Source of the DNA: Paraburkholderia fungorum
GTDB lineage: Bacteria > Pseudomonadota > Gammaproteobacteria > Burkholderiales > Burkholderiaceae
DNA: 64,000 nucleotides
Assembly: GCF_900099835.1 (NCBI RefSeq)
Contig: NZ_FNKP01000002.1
Coordinates: forward strand, 1,550,001-1,614,000
Direction: 5' to 3'
The notes beneath the pieces were generated by a model, which worked only from the letters and a program-made list of their open reading frames with translations, did no database searches and was not told the origin of the DNA. The translations under genes and the position numbers were made by a program. Shown here piece by piece: positions 18,799 to 27,161 of the stretch (the stretch's first letter is position 1; each line of letters opens with the position of its first letter).

Positions 18799-20028
18799 TC
18801 AGTGTTCCAGAGCCTTCATCCATTCACGCTGGCGTGCGAGGACTGCTTCGGCAGACTCTCCGACTAGCTCGCGATACACTGAGGGCGCTGTCGCTCCCTC
18901 GGTGTTGATAACTAGCACATGGGAATCCGCACCAAGTCCAACGGCAGTGGCGAATTCGGGGCTGCGCATCAGCACCGTCAAGCCCGCGAAGCCCGCTGCG
19001 CCAGATTCACCCACGACGAGCGGTGGGTCGCGGTCCGTCCCGGTCGAGAGGGTTCGCATCGCATCGATGGCGTCGTTGTCACTGATGGTCATGAACTGGT
19101 CGACGCAACGCTCAAGAATTTTCCAGGCGAGTGGCGATGCCTCGCCGCATGCGAGCCCGGCCATCACCGAGTCGACAGTGCCGGTCGCAGTGGTGGCGTG
19201 GCCTGCAATTGCGCTCTGGTAAAGGCAATCTGCCTGCTGCGGCTCGACTACGATAAATTGAGGCCGTTCTGCACCATAGTGTTCCCAAAGATAGCTTGCG
19301 ACGCCTGCAGCGAGGCCACCGACTCCGCCCTGAAGGAAAACGTGGGTGACAGGCGAGCGCGAGGTACTGCTCTCGAGTTGGACAATGGTTTCGCTTGAAA
19401 TCACGCCATAGCCCTGCATGACATCGCGAGGAATTGCTTCATAGCCCTCGTACGATGTATCCGACACGACGTTCCAGCCATTTTCCTTCGCCAGTTCCGC
19501 AGCGTACTCGACTGACTCATCGTAACCGCCCGCAATACGGACAATCTTCGCACCATACTGAGCAATTGCTTCTTCGCGCTCGGCACTGACGTTTGCATGA
19601 AGAACAATCACACACTGGCAACCGATATCCCGGGCAGCAGCGGCCAGCGATTTCCCGTGGTTTCCATCGGTCGCGCTAATCACCGTTACATTTGCAAGCA
19701 GTTGGGAATATTTTCCTGCAACAAGGTCTCGCGGATTCAGATTGTGGGTGTGCCACTGCCGCAGCAATAGACGCATCAATGCAATCGGCGCACCCAACGC
19801 CTTGAAACTGCCAAGCGGGGAACGAAACGACTCGTCCTTAAGACTGATGCTTGCCACGCCCAGCGCGGCCGCCATATCCGGCAAGGACCATAACGGCGTG
19901 GCCGTTCGGTTAATCTGGTCCCAACTGAAAAGCCACGCGCCGCTTTCGTCCGCTGCCTTTTTGTTCAGAATTTCTTGTAAATCCTCTGGGTAAGCAGAGC
20001 GCAACGAACGGGGATTGGTTAAAAGCAT
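18799..20028 (-). CDS. dpaL: Diaminopropionate ammonia-lyase
   Basis: This 409-aa fold-type II PLP enzyme matches diaminopropionate ammonia-lyase, which converts 2,3-diaminopropionate to pyruvate and two ammonia. The PLP lysine is K76 in PLGSFKALGAP, the substrate loop is SATDGNHGKSLA, and the glycine-rich phosphate loop is LQGGVGGLAAG. VINTEGATAPSVYRELVG near the C-terminus is also typical. Length is normal for the family (about 400). It precedes the M20 gene by 31 bases on the same strand, so the two are probably cotranscribed. Confidence 0.92.
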   Translation of the reverse strand: MLLTNPRSLRSAYPEDLQEILNKKAADESGAWLFSWDQINRTATPLWSLPDMAAALGVASISLKDESFRSPLGSFKALGAPIALMRLLLRQWHTHNLNPRDLVAGKYSQLLANVTVISATDGNHGKSLAAAARDIGCQCVIVLHANVSAEREEAIAQYGAKIVRIAGGYDESVEYAAELAKENGWNVVSDTSYEGYEAIPRDVMQGYGVISSETIVQLESSTSRSPVTHVFLQGGVGGLAAGVASYLWEHYGAERPQFIVVEPQQADCLYQSAIAGHATTATGTVDSVMAGLACGEASPLAWKILERCVDQFMTISDNDAIDAMRTLSTGTDRDPPLVVGESGAAGFAGLTVLMRSPEFATAVGLGADSHVLVINTEGATAPSVYRELVGESAEAVLARQREWMKALEH

Positions 20029-20161
20029 CGGGATAACTCCGTATTACAGCGAAGCAGTAGCGTCGCGTTTCATCATCGAAAGCGACTGGTCTAAGCCCAG
20101 TCAAGATGAAGAGATAATATTGCGTTCGCCGGTTAATTTGTAATCGAATTCATCAGCAAAA

Positions 20162-20178
20162 ACGAGATAATTTCTCGT
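20162..20178. promoter_or_regulatory. Inverted repeat upstream of the ammonia-lyase gene
   Basis: ACGAGA-TAATT-TCTCGT is a perfect 6-base repeat with an AT-rich centre, about 135 bases before the lyase start. Size and AT-rich core fit an Lrp/AsnC-type operator, and an Lrp-family gene lies 1.7 kb away; the assignment is a guess. Confidence 0.3.
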
Positions 20179-20230
20179 GACAGGGGCTTTTTAGGACGAG
20201 CTGCTTGGCATCACCGCTCATCACTTCCGC

Positions 20231-21370
20231 TTACTTGCGTACGACAGACTTGTCCGTCCATTCGCCCTTCACAAACTGGCGTACAGTAATTGCGCCATTG
20301 CGAATGTCGCCTGCCGTGTCGAACTGAATAGGTCCTGTCACGCCGTCTGTTTTGACTGACTGCAACTTCGCTAGATACACCTTCGGGTCTGTCGAATCGG
20401 CGGCCTGCATTGCGGCTGCTATGGTCATAACCGCGTCGTAGGCATACGGCGCATAGAGCTGGACCGGTGCATTGAACCGTTTTTCAAATCGATTGAAAAA
20501 CGCCGTGCCTTGCGGCATTTGTGAAGGAGGAACGCCGGCCAGCGTGCAATACACATCACTCGTCATTGTGGAACCGGCAAGTTTGATGAATTGCGGGGTG
20601 CATGCCTCGTCGCCGGCGATGAACTTCACGTTGAGTCCAAGTCTACGCATCTGTTGAACAAACGCTGCAGCCTGGGTGTCACCGCCAGTGAAGGCAATGC
20701 CATCTGGGCGACGACTCTTGATGCTCGTCAGAATTGCCATCCAGTTTGTCGTCTTGTCGCTGCCGAATTCCCGGCCGACGACCGTCCCACCATCTGACTT
20801 GACCGATTTTTCTATTTCGTCGGCGAGCCCCTGCCCGTACGCAGTCCGGTCGTCGACGATGACAACCTTGCTCGCCTTCAGGTCATGGACCATATAGGAG
20901 CCCATTACCGAACCTTGTCGCACGTCGTTTGCGACCATGCGAAAAACGTTCTTGAGACCTCGCTGGGTCAACAGCGGGTTAGTAGCCGACTCGGTAATCA
21001 TCGGGATTCCGGCATTGCCGTATATCGTGGAAGCCGGAATTGACGTACCAGAGTTTGCGTGGCCGACCACCCCTGCGACCTGGTCATCGACCAGCTTTTG
21101 AGCGACTGTCACTGCCGTCTTCGGGTCCGCAGCATCATCCTGTGAATCCAGAACGAAGGTCACCTGCTGTCCGCCAATCCGCAACTTCCTGCTGTTAAGG
21201 TCTTCAATCGCGAGACGAACGCCGTTCTCGTCGTCCTTTCCGATGTGCGCCAGTTCTCCTGTCAACGGAGAAACCTGGCCGATTTTGACCGTAGTATCGG
21301 CCAATGCTAAGGTCGCCGTCGTGGTGACTGAGGTAGCAAGAAGGAGTCGGCAAAGCAGTTTGGTTTTCAT
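20231..21370 (-). CDS. Branched-chain amino-acid-type ABC transporter substrate-binding protein
   Basis: Start placed at ATG 21370, which opens a signal peptide (MKTKLLCRLLLATSVTTTATLALA); longer upstream frames lack coding character. The 379-aa periplasmic protein is of the LivJ/Leu-Ile-Val family: VKIGQVSPLTGELAHIGKDDENGVRLAIEDLN, VGHANSGTSIPAS, and YAPYAYDAVMTIAAAMQAA. Such proteins deliver amino acids or related compounds to an ABC importer; no permease or ATPase genes are present, so it must share another transporter. It lies 200 bases upstream of the ammonia-lyase gene in the same direction. Confidence 0.93.
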   Translation of the reverse strand: MKTKLLCRLLLATSVTTTATLALADTTVKIGQVSPLTGELAHIGKDDENGVRLAIEDLNSRKLRIGGQQVTFVLDSQDDAADPKTAVTVAQKLVDDQVAGVVGHANSGTSIPASTIYGNAGIPMITESATNPLLTQRGLKNVFRMVANDVRQGSVMGSYMVHDLKASKVVIVDDRTAYGQGLADEIEKSVKSDGGTVVGREFGSDKTTNWMAILTSIKSRRPDGIAFTGGDTQAAAFVQQMRRLGLNVKFIAGDEACTPQFIKLAGSTMTSDVYCTLAGVPPSQMPQGTAFFNRFEKRFNAPVQLYAPYAYDAVMTIAAAMQAADSTDPKVYLAKLQSVKTDGVTGPIQFDTAGDIRNGAITVRQFVKGEWTDKSVVRK

Positions 21371-21428
21371 GTTTATATAGTCATACTGAAAGAGTATTTG
21401 CTTATCGTCGTTCGAACGAAAGAGTCCT

Positions 21429-21635
21429 TTAACCTGCCTTGCCCGTAAATTTCTGGTCGAAGCTAGCTGGCGTTGCATGCTCAAGGTAGGTGTAGGGTGG
21501 AAGCGTTTCATCGCTCCCGACCGACAGAACTCCCGGTGCAAGCGTGGACGCTGCATTTGCGGATATGCACGCACCAGCGAAAGCGATAGCAGTGGCGCTG
21601 AGAGAGACAATGCTGGCAAGCAGTCGAAGTTTCAT
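21429..21635 (-). pseudogene. Truncated family 3 amino-acid-binding protein
   Basis: A 68-codon frame encodes a signal peptide (ending ACISANA) and the first strands of a family 3 solute-binding protein (LSVGSDETLPPYTYLEHATPASFD), then ends abruptly with QKFTGKAG. Normal members exceed 240 residues. The last residues resemble a C-terminal tail, so an in-frame internal deletion is likely. It lies between the Lrp gene and the complete binding-protein gene. Confidence 0.7.
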
Positions 21636-21835
21636 TGTTAGCTCCGGTTTTCATCGGGCGGGGAACGGGGCAGGTTCGAACCCGCCGGCAATTGCTCTGT
21701 GACTCACCTCGCCATCGATTTGGGCGAGCAGTCCGGATATCACAGCAGGACCTAAACCCGCTTGACAAGAAGAGTTTATTGCGAGACAACCTTTAATCTT
21801 TATCTAAAAATGCTCGACTTTCGATAAAAATTCTC

Positions 21836-22330
21836 ATGCCACCGACCTTGCGCAATTTGGAACTGGACGATTTCGACCTGAAAATTCTGGCAATCGTCCA
21901 ACGGGATAATCAGACGCCCCATAGGGAAATAGGTCAGGAAATCAACCTGTCGGTGCCATCGGTCGCTCGTCGCCTGCAGAGGCTAAGAAGTGCGGGTGTG
22001 ATTGCAGCAGACCGCAGTGTCCTAAGCCCCAATGCGCTCGGTGCGCGAGTGACGATAATCACGCACGTTCAGGCTGAGAACGAGGCAATCGAGTTACTCG
22101 ACGCGATGAAGGCGAGGTTTGAAGCGTGCGAACAAGTGCAGCAGTGTTATTACGTGACGGGCGACGTCGACTTCATTTTGATTTTTTGTACGCGCGACAT
22201 GGACGAATACACTTCGCTGACCAGGTCGCTTTTTTTCGCTGAAGGGAACGTCAAAAGCTTCCGTACGTTCGTTGCGATGGAACGGGTCAAGACGACTCTT
22301 AATGTTCCCATCGAATCAAAGAAACCTTAG
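21836..22330 (+). CDS. Lrp/AsnC family transcriptional regulator
   Basis: The 164-aa protein has an N-terminal winged HTH (LDDFDLKILAIVQRDNQTPHREIGQEINLSVPSVARRLQRLRSAGVI split around residues 10-55) and a RAM/AsnC effector domain (VQQCYYVTGDVDFILIF). It is divergent from the binding-protein and ammonia-lyase genes and is the likely regulator of that amino-acid catabolic set; such control is typical for the family. An AT-rich repeat TTTATC...GATAAA (21799-21828) just upstream could be an autoregulatory site. No clear ribosome site precedes the ATG. Confidence 0.93.
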   Translation: MPPTLRNLELDDFDLKILAIVQRDNQTPHREIGQEINLSVPSVARRLQRLRSAGVIAADRSVLSPNALGARVTIITHVQAENEAIELLDAMKARFEACEQVQQCYYVTGDVDFILIFCTRDMDEYTSLTRSLFFAEGNVKSFRTFVAMERVKTTLNVPIESKKP

Positions 22331-22367
22331 GATTACGGAATTAAATAGCCAGGTTTTCAAATTACAG

Positions 22368-22958
22368 ATGAAAAACAAATTTCAGGAACTTGGTGTCAAC
22401 TTAAAAACACGCGTTTCGCTGCTTGCAAGTTTCGTCGGTTCAATGTGGATAGTTTTTTTCCTGTCTGTTTTGTTTCCATGGCTGCACCTGGACAGTCATG
22501 GCGTCGAGCCGCGCACCATCAGCGGATTGCAGGGAATCCTGTTCGCGCCCTGGCTACACGCAAACTTTCGCCATATCCTTGCGAACACTTCCGGATTGCT
22601 TGTGCTGGGCTGGCTCTGCACCTGGCCAAAGGTCTCAAACTTCTGGAATGCCACGATAGGCTCGATGCTTGGGGCAGGGATATGTACGTGGCTACTGGGA
22701 GCGCCTTACACGATACACATCGGCGCAAGCGGACTGGTCTTCGGTTATGCCGCGTACCTTGTAGGGCGCGGCCTTTATATCCGCGACATGCTTTCGGTAG
22801 CAGTCGCGCTCGTCGTGGTCGCGGCGTATGGAATGACGATGTTCATCGACGCGTTGCCACTGACGCCGGGCATCTCGTGGCAAAGTCATGTCGGAGGTGC
22901 GATTGGCGGGATTCTGGCCGCCCGTGCGGGTCGGGTGTCGCGCGCCAGCCTACGCTAG
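22368..22958 (+). CDS. Rhomboid family intramembrane serine protease
   Basis: The 196-aa integral membrane protein has about six helices and the rhomboid catalytic set: HANFRHILANTSGLLVLG (the oxyanion/HxxxN helix), GASGLVFG with the nucleophile Ser, and SWQSHVGGAIGGILA with the catalytic His. Start chosen at ATG 22368, the start of homology with the dead copy at 17178. It follows the Lrp gene by 37 bases. Substrates cannot be predicted. Presence of one intact and one dead copy on either side of the 17.6-22.3 kb block suggests duplication of the flanks. Confidence 0.9.
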   Translation: MKNKFQELGVNLKTRVSLLASFVGSMWIVFFLSVLFPWLHLDSHGVEPRTISGLQGILFAPWLHANFRHILANTSGLLVLGWLCTWPKVSNFWNATIGSMLGAGICTWLLGAPYTIHIGASGLVFGYAAYLVGRGLYIRDMLSVAVALVVVAAYGMTMFIDALPLTPGISWQSHVGGAIGGILAARAGRVSRASLR

Positions 22959-23120
22959 CTGCAACACATCCATGCATGCAGCGTAGAGCAGACAGGTTAG
23001 CCGTGGGTATCCACCCACGCGGCCGCCCACGAAATTCCGAAGGCCCGAGCCTATTCCTCGGTTTCGCAGGTAGCAAGTACGCCCGAGCCTTCGATTAGCT
23101 TTCTGCTAGACGTGTGCATG

Positions 23121-23848
23121 TCAGGTGGGACAATCTAACTGCGCAGCAAGCTCTGCCAGACTTCCGACCACGTAGTCCCAGTCCTTCTCGGCTTTCAAAT
23201 CGGTCTGTTGGCCTTGCCCGTGTTCGAGCGGCCGGACAACGAAGGCCGTTTTTAGTCCGCATTGCCGTGCTGCAGCGAGGTCGCCATTATGCGCCGCGAC
23301 CATGCAGACCTCGGCAGGGCTCAGACCGAGAATCTCAACGGTGTCTGAGTAGACGCGCAGCGTCGGCTTGTACGCTTTAACGACTTCCGCGCCGAGAATT
23401 GCATCCCAAGGTAGCGCAGCCCGCTTGGCCATGTCGACCATCAGTCGGATGTTCCCATTAGACAGCGGCGCGACGATAAATCGACGCTTTAGCCGCAACA
23501 GCCCCTCGACAGAATCAGGCCACGGACCGAGTCGATGCACCCAAGTTTCAATTCGGCCAGTTCCTCCGCCGGAATCGAGCCCACCTTGATGCCAAAATCC
23601 GTCAATACCTTAGTCAGGTTCTCCATGTGCAACAAGTCGAGCCTGACGAACGCGCGCCGGCCACTCCGAATTTCTTCCATGGCGGGCGAATACTGACGTC
23701 GCCAGGCATTGGCGAGTTCAAAGGCATCGACAGAACTTGCGTGGCGGGCGAGGAACGAGTCGACGTCGTGCGCCACGCCGCTTCGCCAATCAACGACAGT
23801 GCCAAAAACATCAAATAGTAGCGCTTTGATTTCAGAGGTATCCGTCAT
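23121..23848 (-). pseudogene. Type II haloacid dehalogenase-like gene with a frameshift
   Basis: The N-terminal part (ATG 23848) carries the HAD nucleophile motif KALLFDVFGTVVDW and continues ANAWRRQYSPAMEEIRSG, then LTDFGIKVGSIPAEELAELKLG. Near 23510-23540 the frame shifts. The remaining part encodes RFIVAPLSNGNIRLMVDMAKRAALPWDAILGAE (motif II Ser/Asn), VVKAYKP (motif III Lys) and VCMVAAHNGDLAAARQCG. All catalytic parts exist, but a single frameshift splits them; a sequencing slip remains possible. It is the most complete of four dehalogenase copies in the window. Confidence 0.8.
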
Positions 23849-24113
23849 TTGGTGCCTCTCGACCGCGCCGTGACAGGCGAAGAGCGGCAGGTTGAGGCGC
23901 CAACGGACGAAAAGACGCTGCCACTAATGTCTTGTGGACATTTGCGCATGGATTCGCCCGACTACCTAGACGGTGTTTTTGGCACGGAGCCGGCAGCTAT
24001 GGACCATGCCATTGATGAGTTGCTACCGCCTGTACTGGCAAACGCAAGCTGAAAATAACCAGAAAGTTGTGAGCCTGTCAGCGGTCTGTTCAGTCAGGAT
24101 TTGACTTGGCAAG

Positions 24114-25058
24114 TCACTCGTCGGGGCGTGCAGACATGCTTTCGACCATGAGACTCGTCGTAGCATCGAGCTGCTTGCCCTGTCGCGTGATAACGCTAAA
24201 GAGCGACGAATAGGAGAACGCGGACGGAGCAAGGGAAAAGAGCTCTCTTTCGTCAACCCACCGCTGCGCGTAATGGCATGGCAGATAACCGATGTATGTA
24301 CCCGTGAGCAGCATCGTCAGGATAGCCTCCATCGAGAATGCAGTCCCCACGCGGTTAAACGCCACATGCCGCGGCTTGTTGCTCTCCAGCATGTAGCCTC
24401 GCTCGACATACGGCGCCTCGGCAATCGCCTCCATCAGTCCGACCCCGGACGCCGTCGATAGCGGATGACTTTTCGCGCAATAGAGATGCTGCTCCTCGGA
24501 AAAGACAGGCGTGTAGACGAGTCCCGACAGGCGGTGGTGGAAAGCTCCAATCGCCAGCGCGATTTTCTCATCTAGCACCGCCTTTTCGAGCCCGTCAGGC
24601 GGCATGACATGCAGCGTCAGATGCGTCGACTCTAACCTCTTGCGAAAGCGCTGCAGCGCCGCGACCGTCGGTGAGCCCGGGTATGAGAGCAAGCCGTCGA
24701 CCACCCCCAGTGCCAGTCTCGCGGTAGGCTGGCCGCTTAACGCACCCACGCTGTCAAGAAAGCGGCTCACATCGGAGAACAGGACGCGGGCTGCCTCGTA
24801 GACCGCTAGCCCCTCTTCCGTCACCTGAAAGCCCTGTCGTCCACGGTGACAGAGCTTGGTGCCAAGCCGGACTTCAAGGTCGCGAACCATGATGCTCAGG
24901 CGCGGCAGTCCCGTATTAAGGATTGTCTGGGCGGCGGTGAAACCACCGGCCTCGACAATCGTGCAGAACACGCGCAATGATTTCAGGTCGATGTCTGAGA
25001 GATTTCCAAGCATGGTTATCGTAAGCGATGGCACTCCGCCAGCCGCTTGAGGAAGCAT
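24114..25058 (-). CDS. LysR family transcriptional regulator
   Basis: The 314-aa regulator has the LysR N-terminal HTH (LKSLRVFCTIVEAGGFTAAQTILNTGLPRLSIMVRDLEVRLGTKL, split across residues 26-70) and a substrate-binding C-terminal domain. The start is uncertain: ATG 25058 or ATG 25013 (MLGNLSD); neither has a strong ribosome site. It is transcribed in the same direction as the agmatinase gene, 51 bases downstream of it, so it may be part of that transcript. It probably controls guanidino or amine use, inferred from position. Confidence 0.9.
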   Translation of the reverse strand: MLPQAAGGVPSLTITMLGNLSDIDLKSLRVFCTIVEAGGFTAAQTILNTGLPRLSIMVRDLEVRLGTKLCHRGRQGFQVTEEGLAVYEAARVLFSDVSRFLDSVGALSGQPTARLALGVVDGLLSYPGSPTVAALQRFRKRLESTHLTLHVMPPDGLEKAVLDEKIALAIGAFHHRLSGLVYTPVFSEEQHLYCAKSHPLSTASGVGLMEAIAEAPYVERGYMLESNKPRHVAFNRVGTAFSMEAILTMLLTGTYIGYLPCHYAQRWVDERELFSLAPSAFSYSSLFSVITRQGKQLDATTSLMVESMSARPDE

Positions 25059-25109
25059 GCGCGCACATGAGCGTTAAGGCTGCTTACGCGTCAAAGCGCT
25101 GACGATAAA

Positions 25110-26102
25110 TCAGTTTTCTGCAAACGCAGGCTGTTCGCTCGCGATTGTACGACGTTGAGCGTGCGCTTCGGCAATCACGCAGAGCAATTCGAACATCATC
25201 GTGGCGCCCACCAACGCCGTATTACCGCTCGGGTCGAACGGTGGTGAAACTTCGACGACGTCGCCACCAACCAGGTGCAGGCCACGTAGGCCACGCAGCA
25301 TCTGCTGCGCTTCCAGCGTCGTGATGCCACCAATTTCCGGGGTACCGGTACCCGGTGCAAAGCACGGGTCCAGCGCATCTACATCGAAGCTCACATACGT
25401 CGGCCCGGTGCCCACGACACGCCTCACTTCCTCGAGAGTTGCCGCGACACCGATATCCGCAAACTCCTCCATTTGGATAATCCGGATACCAGCGGCCTTT
25501 GCGAAATCCAGGTCGTCCGCGGAATACACAGAACCGCGAATGCCAATCTGCACGGTGCGATGCGGGTCAAGCAGACCTTCTTCGACGGCACGTCTGAAAG
25601 GCGTTCCGTGAGTGTACGGGTTGTCGCCAAAGTACGTATCGTTGGTGTCCGAATGTGCATCGAAATGCACCATCCCCACCGGCCGGTCTTTAGCTATCGC
25701 TCGGAAGATAGGCAGGGTAACGAGGTGGTCTCCACCCGCCGAAATGGGGATTGCTCCTGCCCGATGAATAGTCGAGAAGAATTGTTCAATCTGCCTGAGC
25801 GAATCCAGCAGGTCAATTGGGTTCACGGGCGCATCCCCCACGTCGCCGACACGCAGAAGGTCATACGGTGCAATGCCGCTCACGTGATGAACCCGGCGCA
25901 TGAAGCTGGACATGTTGCGAATCTCGCGCGGTCCATGCCGCGCGCCAGCCCGATTTGTCGTACCGCCATCCCAAGGGACGCCGACAAGAGCAATGTCGAC
26001 GTCCGTGAGATTAGTCACGGTTGGCAGACGCATGAATGTCGGAATGCCGGCGAACCGCGGCACGAGTCCCGCATCAAGCGGTTGAGGCAGATTGCTGGCC
26101 AT
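25110..26102 (-). CDS. Agmatinase / guanidinobutyrase-type ureohydrolase
   Basis: Start at ATG 26102, with AAGGAG directly upstream. The 330-aa ureohydrolase has all manganese-ligand motifs: SAGGDHLVTLP, MVHFDAHSDTND and VSFDVDALDPCFAPGTGTPE. These enzymes split urea from agmatine or 4-guanidinobutyrate. The N-terminal LPQPLDAGLVPRFAGIPTFMRLP is reminiscent of Pseudomonas guanidinobutyrase. Exact substrate unsettled. Divergent from an SDR gene with a 227-base shared promoter region, and next to a LysR regulator. Confidence 0.92.
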   Translation of the reverse strand: MASNLPQPLDAGLVPRFAGIPTFMRLPTVTNLTDVDIALVGVPWDGGTTNRAGARHGPREIRNMSSFMRRVHHVSGIAPYDLLRVGDVGDAPVNPIDLLDSLRQIEQFFSTIHRAGAIPISAGGDHLVTLPIFRAIAKDRPVGMVHFDAHSDTNDTYFGDNPYTHGTPFRRAVEEGLLDPHRTVQIGIRGSVYSADDLDFAKAAGIRIIQMEEFADIGVAATLEEVRRVVGTGPTYVSFDVDALDPCFAPGTGTPEIGGITTLEAQQMLRGLRGLHLVGGDVVEVSPPFDPSGNTALVGATMMFELLCVIAEAHAQRRTIASEQPAFAEN

Positions 26103-26329
26103 GAAAGCTCCTTGAGGATGGGTCCGCACCTGACAAACGTAGCACCAAGCCGAGTCATGAAAATTTTCGGATGAAACAAGTCAGCTTTCCTTTCTGCGTA
26201 ACTACGCATGTCGCTTTCGCAAGTCGATAAGTTGACTTTATGCCGCCGGAATTGATGAGGGATTTTGACCTTTCTAGAGTTTGGCCACCAAAGCGCTAAG
26301 GCGCCATTCCCTCATCGTGTGGAGTTGCC

Positions 26330-27079
26330 ATGTCTAAACCGAATAACTTTTCTGGGAAAACGTGTCTGGTGACCGGCGCCGCGAGCGGCATTGGTTACGC
26401 GATTGCACTCGCCTTCGCGCGTCGCGGAGCGCATGTCCTGCTGAATGACCTTCCCGGCAGCAAAGGGCTTTGTACGCTGGCTGACGAGATTCGGCAGTCC
26501 GGAGGCACGTTTGCGCTGGTAGAGGCCGACGTGTCGGACCCTGTTGCCGTGGCAGCCATCTTCTCGGATATCAGCCATATCGACGTGCTCGTGAACAATG
26601 CCGGCTTCCTTCAGGAATCGCCGTTCACCGAAATGACCGTTGGCATGTGGGACCGCATGATTAAAGTCCACCTGTATGGAGCGTTTCACTTCTGCAGGGA
26701 GGCCGCGCGTCTCATGAAGGAGCAACGCTCCGGACGAATCATCAACATCGCCTCGGACCTCGGGCAAGTCGGCTGCGAAAACCTCGCCCACTACAGCGCA
26801 GCGAAAGGCGGAATCATCGCCTTAACCAAATCACTCGCCCGCGAACTGAGCAGAGCCGGCGTGCTCGTCAATGCAATCGCGCCGGGAGGCGTACTGACGC
26901 CAATGGTCGAGGCGCTCGGGGCGACGTACATCGAGGAGGAGTCTGCGCGCTACCCGCTCAATCGGCTTGGCACGACACGGGAAATCGCAGATGTCGCCCT
27001 ATTCCTCGCGTCTGAGGCCTCGTCCTTCATGACGGGGCAGATAGTCGGGGTGAACGGAGGCGGCGTCATGAATGGCTAA
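26330..27079 (+). CDS. Classical SDR oxidoreductase
   Basis: The 249-aa protein has a complete classical SDR set: TGAASGIG cofactor loop, LVNNAG, catalytic Ser in NIASDLGQ, and YSAAK with the catalytic Tyr-Lys. The C-terminal FMTGQIVGVNGGG is typical of 3-oxoacyl-reductase-like members. It heads a run of same-strand genes with an APC permease, deacetylase and epimerase. Substrate unknown; context suggests oxidation of a hydroxyl intermediate of an imported amine or amino acid. Confidence 0.92.
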   Translation: MSKPNNFSGKTCLVTGAASGIGYAIALAFARRGAHVLLNDLPGSKGLCTLADEIRQSGGTFALVEADVSDPVAVAAIFSDISHIDVLVNNAGFLQESPFTEMTVGMWDRMIKVHLYGAFHFCREAARLMKEQRSGRIINIASDLGQVGCENLAHYSAAKGGIIALTKSLARELSRAGVLVNAIAPGGVLTPMVEALGATYIEEESARYPLNRLGTTREIADVALFLASEASSFMTGQIVGVNGGGVMNG

Positions 27080-27161
27080 TCGGTAGTTCAAAGGTCCCGG
27101 ACGTGGACGGGCCAGCCCTCCGCGTTCCGACTACCCACCTGTTCTACAGCGAGACCACACG

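Noticed and set aside
21671-21684. tRNA-like T-arm text (CAGGTTCGAACCCG) upstream of the binding-protein fragment
   Set aside because: The flanks give no acceptor, D or anticodon stems, and the arm itself has a mismatch.
23001-23022. CGTGGGT-ATCC-ACCCACG stem-loop after the rhomboid gene
   Set aside because: A real inverted repeat but with no T-run and no conserved feature; kept out as a called terminator.
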